Part shown: positions 28,071 to 33,530 of the stretch, piece by piece
How positions within the stretch are numbered: position 1 is the first letter of the stretch
Layout of the letters: each line of letters begins with the position of its first letter
DNA from: Pleurobrachia bachei
Lineage: Eukaryota; Ctenophora; Tentaculata; Cydippida; Pleurobrachiidae
DNA: 33,530 bases
Assembly: GCA_000695325.1 (NCBI GenBank)
Contig: AVPN01000638.1
Location: 9,514-43,043, forward strand
Direction of reading: 5' to 3'
The notes under the pieces: model-generated
Seen by the model: the letters and a program-made list of their open reading frames with translations, nothing else
Told to the model about the DNA's origin: nothing
Database searches by the model: none
Program-made: the position numbers and the translations under genes

Positions 28071-29228
28071 TTTGAGCATCTGCATCAACCGGCACAAGAC
28101 GTCGAAATCGACACAATTACTGTGGCAGCCGAAATTCAATGCGAAGAACCAAGGGAACCCGAAACAGATCAGTTTGTACCTGAGTCTCCTTCAAAACCTG
28201 AAACATTTGGGTCTCAGGTAGTGGACCACGAAGTGGAGATTGACACAACGTTGCCTCCGGAAACGGGACGTGAGGAACCAACTGAACCTAACGCTGATGA
28301 AAACAATCAAGTTCCCGCTCCAGAAGAGCCGCCGCCGAAAAAGCGCCGGAAATCAGGGAGGCCGAGAAAACCAAGAGTATTTTCAGAAATCGCACCAAAT
28401 CACCAGCAACTGGACGAAGAAGAAGATGCGTCCGTTGAATCGAAAGATACTTGCATTACTTCTCCACCGAGAAAAAGGCGAAGGTTTCCCAATCGCAAGC
28501 CTAGAGCTATATACTCTCCTATTTCCTTGGCCCTCATAAAAGAAAAAGAAAAATCCAAAATTGAACAGAAAGCAGAAGAGAAACCTCTGGCAGAAGAAAA
28601 TCGCCTGGATCAGTCAACGGATTCGATAGTTCCCGGGGCGTTAATCCGATGTCCCAGTTGGGATCCTCAACACAAACGATGTCAGGTCCGGGTTTCCACA
28701 ACTCAGGAACTCTACGATCACTTCAAAGCGACTCACCCGACCAGAGCGGTACAATGCAAACTCTGCCCCATGAGTTTTAAGGATAAATTCGAAGCAGATC
28801 GGCATGCCCTCAAGCACAAAGGGATCAAACCCTTCAAATGTCAGTACTGTGGAAAGGGATTGTGTACCAAACAGGTGAAGATCAAACACGAATCCATATG
28901 TTCGGATCCTAATCACTACTGTAAAATAAAGGGTTGTAAAGTCAGTAAACACTGAGTCCTCCTCAACATGCTAGTGCAGTCTTGCCTTGTGTAGCAGTCT
29001 TAATTTAAATGTGATATTTGCCCCATGTCTTATAACAGCAATAACAGGCTGACTGAGCATGTTTCGACGCACACTGGGTTGAAGTTGTTTGAGTGTGAGG
29101 TGTGTCAAAAGAGGTTTTCAAGGAAGAGTAATCTTACGCAACATCAACAAGGGGTACACAGTCTGAAGTGAAAGGTAGAAGGTGTATGGTCTGAATGACT
29201 GATCTGTGTGGAGCATGGTGCCAAACCC
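28071..29228 (+). pseudogene. Tandem copy of the zinc-finger gene 3' two-thirds
   Basis: Repeats 26913-28070 at an offset of 1158 bp, with no differences noticed outside one block. It contains the acidic region, AT-hook and fingers but not the TQT array; an ATG at 28050 just outside could open it. At 28952-29001 the sequence is the same-direction complement of 27794-27843. This produces a stop (28953-28955) inside the fourth finger. The last two fingers follow unread, then the same 3' sequence. The product, if any, would be 301 residues with about three fingers. Confidence 0.85.
28952..29001. other. Parallel-complement block 4 (of 27794-27843)
   Basis: Original GACTCAGGAGGAGTTGTACG... against CTGAGTCCTCCTCAACATGC...: 50 of 50 complementary, same direction, flanks identical. 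The original encodes part of a zinc finger, so the copy is the altered one. Confidence 0.95.
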
Positions 29229-29497
29229 CCCGTGGCCCCGACCAAGTGGGGGAGGGGGTTGGACTTTGTAGAGCATGTTCAATTTGTTTTTGGGAGAAGA
29301 GCACTCCGTAATTCATGATACTGAGAACTCTCAGCTGGTGTTTCTAAAAAACTGTTCAATTTGTAGCATTTTTATTTTTTTTTAACTTTTATTCCAGTGT
29401 TATATACCGAGTTTATCTAATCTCTTGTTATTTTACTGAGTTCAATAGCATTCCATAAAACATCAACTTTTGCAGCACATTTAGCACAAACTTAAGC
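29229..29497. other. Spacer and 5'UTR before the Lys/Pro-rich exon
   Basis: No coding exon found. An acceptor-like CTTTTGCAG ends at about 29475, followed by about 20 nt before the ATG at 29498. Confidence 0.4.
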
Positions 29498-29799
29498 ATG
29501 GCACGAAGTTCTGCACAAGGCCGAAAAGGAAAGAGCAAAAACAAGAAAGCTGAGCCTGCTGCTGACCAGAACCCTGCTAAGAAGGCTAAACTTGAACCAG
29601 CTGAAAATTCAGAGAATGCCAAACCTGCACCTGCTGAGAATGCCAAACCTGAACCTACTGAGAATGCTGTTAAACCTGAGCCTGTTACCATGGAAACGAA
29701 TGCTGCGGTGGCAGTTAAACCTGAAACTGCCCCAAGCATGCCTACCATAAAATCTGAAAGCATTGAAAGTTCTGCTGTGCTGTCTGCTGAGTCCAGAAG
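29498..29799 (+). CDS. Lys/Glu/Pro-rich N-terminal exon (possible La-gene 5' exon)
   Basis: ATG opens MARSSAQGRKGKSKNKKAEP followed by PAENAKPEPTENAVKPEPVT repeats. It ends in phase 2 at a good donor (AGAAG|GTAAGT). The composition is that of a disordered, charged nuclear tail. I found no downstream acceptor that joins it in phase to the La-motif exon at 30280, so it may be a separate gene, an alternative first exon, or miss an exon. An identical copy starts at 33098. Confidence 0.5.
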
Positions 29800-29851
29800 G
29801 TAAGTGAGTTTGTAGTTTTGTAGTGGTTGATTCCCATTCGTTAGTTGTGCA

Positions 29852-29895
29852 ATTAGACTTATCACGTGACTGCAATAAAATATCACGTGACTCCA
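29852..29895. promoter_or_regulatory. Tandem CACGTG boxes
   Basis: Two units of TATCACGTGACTGCAATAAAA type, 21 bp apart. The second copy near the window end has three units (33452-33515), so the array changes length by whole units. Palindromic E-box cores suggest bHLH (USF/MYC/MITF type) sites, but the position in an intron makes function uncertain. Confidence 0.5.
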
Positions 29896-30002
29896 AAATC
29901 CCCTCGCCATGCAAGTGCATTGTTTTCCATTTCACGTGCAAAATAAGTCTCCTGCAGGATAAACCTGCAATAAGCGTGTCCGCCAATAGCCCGATTTAGC
30001 AC

Positions 30003-30255
30003 CTGCAACTTCCCTAACAACCCCCTAGCAATCCCCTAACAACCCCCACTTCCCCATCTATAATAGCACCCACCTAACAACCTCCCAATTCCCTAACAAC
30101 CCCCTACTTCCCAATCTATAGCATCCATCATGACAGCAGCTGTTGATTCCATAACCCTTATCAACCCCCTACTCCCTAGCAACCTCCGTAGCAACCCCCC
30201 TAACAACACCCTAGCAACCACCCTAGCAACCTAACAACCCCCCTAACGACCCCCT
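30003..30255. repeat. Degenerate CCCTAACAACC tandem repeat
   Basis: C-rich strand with many imperfect CCCTAACAA / CCTAGCAA words. It encloses a diverged copy of the La start region: CTATAGCATCCA(C/T)CATGAC followed by GCAGCTGTTGA occurs at about 30116-30147 and again at about 30266-30297. Confidence 0.8.
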
Positions 30256-30279
30256 ACTTCCCAATCTATAGCATCCACC

Positions 30280-31260
30280 ATGACTGCAGCTGTTGACTCA
30301 ACCACCCCGGTCACCAACACCGAGAACACAACTCCCAACACCACCAAAACTGGCGAAGAGCCAACTAAACCAACTAAGCTGGAGGTGGTCAGTATTGAGG
30401 GTGTGAAGGTGGAGGAGGGTGTTGCTAAGAAGGTGTTGAAGCAGTTGGAGTATTACTTTGGTGATAGGAACCTACCACAGGACAGGTATATTACAGGAGA
30501 TAAAACCTCAGCATTACCCTGGAGGATCAAATCACCAAACGCCTCGTCCCCCCCCCGCTCACACAGGAGTATTCTTAACTCTAACTCCAATCCCCCCACA
30601 GGTTCATGCTCAGGGAAGTAGCTGTTGATAACGGATGGATTCCTCTTGACACCATGCTGAACTTCAAACGGTAACTTCTATCTCAGAGAGAGAGAGAGAG
30701 AGAGAGCCTCTCTCTCTCTCTCTCGCTCTCTCCCAAGCAACAAGTTCAAGCCCAACTTATCTTTCAGGTTGGCCAACATTTGCAACGACAAGGCCCAGAT
30801 TGCTAAGATTGTCACTGATGGCAAATCGGAGCTTCTCCAATTGAACGAGGAAAACAACAAAATTAGGAGAAATCCCGAGAAACTACTTCCCAAGGGAACA
30901 GGTATAACACCATATTTGGGCATCGCCATATTTGGGTATTTATTCAACCACCACCACCATAATATATTTGAACATCACAAACAAATGACAACAAGACGTG
31001 GTTTTACCAAACAATTGTTTCAATCCAGATGGATCTCATCAGTGAAATAATATTTGAGCGTCATTGATATTATATTCAACCACCGCTACTTCAACCCCCT
31101 GCAGAAGCAGAGAAGAACTCATCTAACGCTAAGACAGTGTACGTGAAGGGAATGTCTACTGATTTGACTATAGATGCGGCAGAACAGTGGTTTGAACAAC
31201 ATGGCCCCATGGCTTATATTAAGATGAGGAACCTACGCCTCTTGTGCAAGTTCCCCATTC
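30280..31260 (+). CDS. La-type RNA-binding protein, 5' four exons (3' part missing)
   Basis: Exons: 30280-30485, 30602-30670, 30768-30901 and 31105 to about 31240; phases agree. La binds the 3' U-tract of RNA polymerase III transcripts in the nucleus. The La motif is clear: LKQLEYYFGDRNLPQDR, FMLREVAVDNGWIPLDTML, then NFKRLANICNDKAQIAKIV. It is followed by KIRRNPEKLLP and the start of RRM1 (KTVYVKGMSTDLT). The start MTAAVDSTTPVTNTENTT gives a normal-length N-terminus. The fourth exon breaks off after AYIKMR where La proteins continue with FKG. No rest of RRM1 and no RRM2 is found before the retrotransposon. Human La-like order supports genuine La rather than the longer LARP proteins. Confidence 0.85.
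30684..30733. repeat. (GA)n/(CT)n inverted microsatellite in a La intron
   Basis: About 22 nt of AGAG followed directly by about 27 nt of CTCT, able to fold as one long hairpin in the pre-mRNA. Confidence 0.9.
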
Positions 31261-31278
31261 AATTAATTTAACATAATT
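31229..31278. other. Probable parallel-complement block at the La RRM1 exon end
   Basis: Read as given, the RRM1 exon degenerates and has no donor. The same-direction complement reads, in frame after AYIKMR, LDAENTFKG and then GG|GTAAGT, a consensus donor. La proteins have FKG at this position. Limits are approximate. Confidence 0.55.
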
Positions 31279-31500
31279 ATTGTTAATTAGCTAACTAATT
31301 AAATGTAATATAATTAACAAACTTTTCAACACTACTTTAAACAAATTAATTTGAGTTTGCCGTCAATCGATCCGATAACTGTGTTAGCATCTATTCTCTA
31401 ATCTTTTAGATCTCTGTTGGGCCTACTTAGCTTTAGCTTAACTTACGAGTGATATTGGTGAAGAGTTTGCTGTTGGCCGGCGTGCAACGGGTGTTTTAGG

Positions 31501-32742
31501 ATGACCGTTACGAGTAAATATGACAGTTGTATCACTAGGAGTGATTTTGAAGATGTGTTATCAGGAGAAGTATTTAATAATGATTATAAGGGTAGTGATT
31601 TATTGGTGTGCCTTGAGAGGGGTGACGCTGCTTGTCCGTCGTCTGTCCATAAACCTCAGTTGTGGGATCTTCTCAAAGCCTGCTACAAAATGATTCCGGC
31701 GTCGGCTCAGTTTTCTGTTCCTGGAGACCATTCTGATCTGAGAGAAGCGTGTGCAAAGTTACACAAAGATCTGGTCTCTACCATCACTGCACTAGTGAAA
31801 CCTGTGGAGAATGGAAGAAGTGAAGTCGGTAATGGTGAGCCTGAGGAACCAGTTACACCTACAATGAAACACTATGTGAACATTACCACTGGTAACAATG
31901 GAGAAGGAGAGTCAGCGTTCTGTGCTGATAAGTGGAAGAATGTGGTTAAACCGAAGGTGGAAAGTGCTTTGAAGACTATACCGGTAGTGAGAGCCAGGGT
32001 AAACAGTGACCATACACGGCTGTATTTCCCTAATGAGGACCAGATGAAGGAAGCAGAGAAAGTACTGACTCCTCTTGCCCAGGATGGGTCCGTGGCATTT
32101 TTCTCGGAGGAAACTAAGAAGCGTGAACCAAAGGTGACGATAAATGACTTGGGACCCGAACTTCTCAAAAAGGAGGCTATCCTGGCGGCGATTTTGGACA
32201 AGAATGAGGATATCAGAAAGCTGTATCATGAGGATAAGAAGTTGAAAGTGGTGTTTGTGAATGAAAGAGATAGGTTTGCAGTGATCCAGATAGCTCCAGA
32301 GATCCGGCGGCTTTTGTCTAGCAGTGGGGATAGACTTAACTTAGGTCTTCGGCAACATTTTGTCAAAAACAGGTATCATGTGATCCAATGTTATCACTGC
32401 CAAGGTTTTGGCCACATGGCGGGCTCTGTATATTGCCCTCAGAAGGATGATCCTGTATGTTGCTTTTGTGCTGGTACGCATCAGACAAAGGACTGTAGAG
32501 CGAAGAAGAACAATGAGACAGGCAAGGTGAAGTGTGTAAATTGTGAAATTGGAGGATCAAGAGAGGACAAGAAATATGCGAAGACCCACACGGCTTCAAG
32601 TATGTGGTGCCCTTCGTACATTAACGAGCGAGCACGGCGAAGGGAGAGGACTTCATGTGTGAGCAAAGAGGAAAAAAACGTGTACTGGACGAGGACCAAA
32701 GAGGAACTACTGAGGAAAAGACTTGGAAGATTGGTACATTAA
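31501..32742 (+). CDS. LINE ORF1, RNA-binding zinc-knuckle protein
   Basis: 413 residues, uninterrupted. The C-terminal third has Cys/His knuckles: CYHCQGFGHMAGSVYC, then CCFCAGTHQTKDC, then CVNCEIGG with a distant TH...C. Such gag-like ORF1 proteins coat the element RNA in the cytoplasm. The middle (about 200-290) may be an RRM-like fold, which is inference only. The stop overlaps the start of ORF2 by about 90 nt in another frame. Confidence 0.85.
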   Translation: MTVTSKYDSCITRSDFEDVLSGEVFNNDYKGSDLLVCLERGDAACPSSVHKPQLWDLLKACYKMIPASAQFSVPGDHSDLREACAKLHKDLVSTITALVKPVENGRSEVGNGEPEEPVTPTMKHYVNITTGNNGEGESAFCADKWKNVVKPKVESALKTIPVVRARVNSDHTRLYFPNEDQMKEAEKVLTPLAQDGSVAFFSEETKKREPKVTINDLGPELLKKEAILAAILDKNEDIRKLYHEDKKLKVVFVNERDRFAVIQIAPEIRRLLSSSGDRLNLGLRQHFVKNRYHVIQCYHCQGFGHMAGSVYCPQKDDPVCCFCAGTHQTKDCRAKKNNETGKVKCVNCEIGGSREDKKYAKTHTASSMWCPSYINERARRRERTSCVSKEEKNVYWTRTKEELLRKRLGRLVH

Positions 32743-33092
32743 ATGTACGCTCTCTTGTTAACAAAACTGGAGGTGTTATTTCGCATCTGGAAGAGGAAAA
32801 CTGTGATATCTGTCTCATACAGGAAACCTTTTTGAAATCTACAGATACTGGGAAACTCCAGGAGATTAGGGATAACGGATGGGATATTTTATCATGCCCA
32901 CGAGGAGACCGAGGAGGTGGAGGAATAGGAATTCTTTTTAGGGACGGTATAGTTCTTCGACAGTGTCCAGTGAAGACAAAGTTGAAGTCGGTGCAAGTAC
33001 AGGAGGTTCTCATTAGTGACAGAGATCAACCAAAGAGACTCTGTAATGTTTATCGTCCACCATACACAACTAAGTCAAGACTCACAGAAGCT
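32655..33092 (+). CDS. LINE ORF2 start, apurinic-type endonuclease (truncated)
   Basis: Open from 32655. It contains WKIGTLNVRSLVNKTGG and CDICLIQETFL, the N-terminal signatures (N and E of the active site) of APE-like LINE endonucleases, and GGGGIGILFRDG further on. The frame runs through the junction into host-derived duplicated sequence and ends at 33350 with unrelated residues, so only about 146 residues are element sequence. The rest of the endonuclease and all reverse transcriptase are missing. Confidence 0.85.
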
Positions 33093-33530
33093 ACAGCATG
33101 GCACGAAGTTCTGCACAAGGCCGAAAAGGAAAGAGCAAAAACAAGAAAGCTGAGCCTGCTGCTGACCAGAACCCTGCTAAGAAGGCTAAACTTGAACCAG
33201 CTGAAAATTCAGAGAATGCCAAACCTGCACCTGCTGAGAATGCCAAACCTGAACCTACTGAGAATGCTGTTAAACCTGAGCCTGTTACCATGGAAACGAA
33301 TGCTGCGGTGGCAGTTAAACCTGAAACTGCCCCAAGCATGCCTACCATAAAATCTGAAAGCATTGAAAGTTCTGCTGTGCTGTCTGCTGAGTCCACTTCC
33401 ATTCACTCAAACATCAAAACATCACCAACTAAGGGTAAGCAATCACGTGCAATTAGACTTATCACGTGACTGCAATTAAATATCACGTGACTGCAATAAA
33501 ATATCACGTGACTCCAAAATCCCCTCGCCA
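33093..33530 (+). repeat. Second copy of the Lys/Pro-rich exon region (offset 3600)
   Basis: Repeats 29493 onward at an offset of 3600 bp, identical through the coding exon (33098-33395). At 33396-33445 it is the same-direction complement of 29796-29845, which removes the splice donor and lets the frame run on to a stop at 33467-33469. After that identity resumes, with one extra CACGTG unit. The copy continues past the window end. Confidence 0.9.
33396..33445. other. Parallel-complement block 5 (of 29796-29845)
   Basis: Original GAAGGTAAGTGAGTTTGTAG... against CTTCCATTCACTCAAACATC...: 50 of 50 complementary, same direction. The original holds a normal splice donor, so the copy is the altered one. 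The base right after the block also differs (T/C). Confidence 0.95.

Larger units (their letters stand above)
31400..33092 (+). mobile_element. Non-LTR retrotransposon (LINE), APE-type, 3' truncated
   Basis: Two overlapping open frames: a zinc-knuckle ORF1 (31501-32742) and the start of ORF2 with an apurinic endonuclease domain. The element is cut after about 430 nt of ORF2, where the sequence switches to the duplicated Lys/Pro-rich exon (33093); no reverse transcriptase is present. The left end is approximate: the 5'UTR may begin around 31,390. The open ORFs suggest a young copy. The jockey/I/CR1 group is likely from domain layout only. Confidence 0.85.

Noticed and set aside
29428-29910. 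Minus-strand Ala/Ser/Phe-rich frame opposite the Lys/Pro-rich exon
   Set aside because: Shadow of the repetitive plus-strand exon, repeated at 33091-33402 for the same reason.
30003-30255. Telomere-like CCCTAA repeat
   Set aside because: The unit is irregular (CCCTAACAACC, CCTAGCAAC) and lies between exons, so an ordinary C-rich minisatellite is more likely.

Overview
The window is animal nuclear DNA. It has multi-exon genes with compact GT-AG introns (about 65-350 nt), two innexin gap-junction genes, a methionine aminopeptidase 1 gene, a La (SSB) type RNA-binding protein, a C2H2 zinc-finger gene and a non-LTR retrotransposon. Innexins exclude sponges and placozoans. The compact introns and divergent innexins fit a ctenophore best, with a hydrozoan cnidarian as the alternative. 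This is inference from content, not a database match.

Layout. 1-5050, minus strand: innexin A (8 exons, 479 codons, complete) followed downstream by a second intact copy of its exons 3-8. 5602-11513, minus strand: a second innexin (415 codons, 11 exons). Its 3.15-kb seventh intron holds, on the plus strand, a secreted Gly/Ser/Trp repeat protein gene (6869-9078) with 21 copies of a 63-bp unit. 13089-15486, plus: METAP1, complete, followed by a second copy of its 3' half (15616-16811). 17306-24150, plus: a 17-exon gene for an unrecognised 1035-residue Pro/Ser-rich protein, with an internal duplication (19008-21113) and a 3' duplication (24287-25667). 25962-28013: a zinc-finger/AT-hook protein with a run of TQT repeats that look like dynein light chain (LC8) binding sites, followed by a damaged tandem copy (28071-29228). 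29498 to the end: a La-type gene whose 3' part is missing, a non-LTR element, then a copy of the upstream Lys/Glu/Pro-rich exon.

Two patterns run across the genes. First, nearly every gene carries a local direct duplication (97 bp to 3.6 kb), and several leave an in-frame alternative 3' exon cassette. Second, a composite element made of a CACGTG box joined to a CCATATATGG box recurs inside introns of unrelated genes.

The strangest observation is in the right-hand third. When tandem copies are aligned base by base, five blocks of exactly 50 nt in the downstream copy are the complement of the upstream copy read in the SAME direction, not the reverse complement. Two more such blocks can be inferred in single-copy coding sequence, because complementing them restores a reading frame or a splice donor. 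No known inversion or replication mechanism makes a parallel complement, so a data-processing artefact is the leading explanation. The blocks matter for annotation because they create false stops and destroy splice sites.
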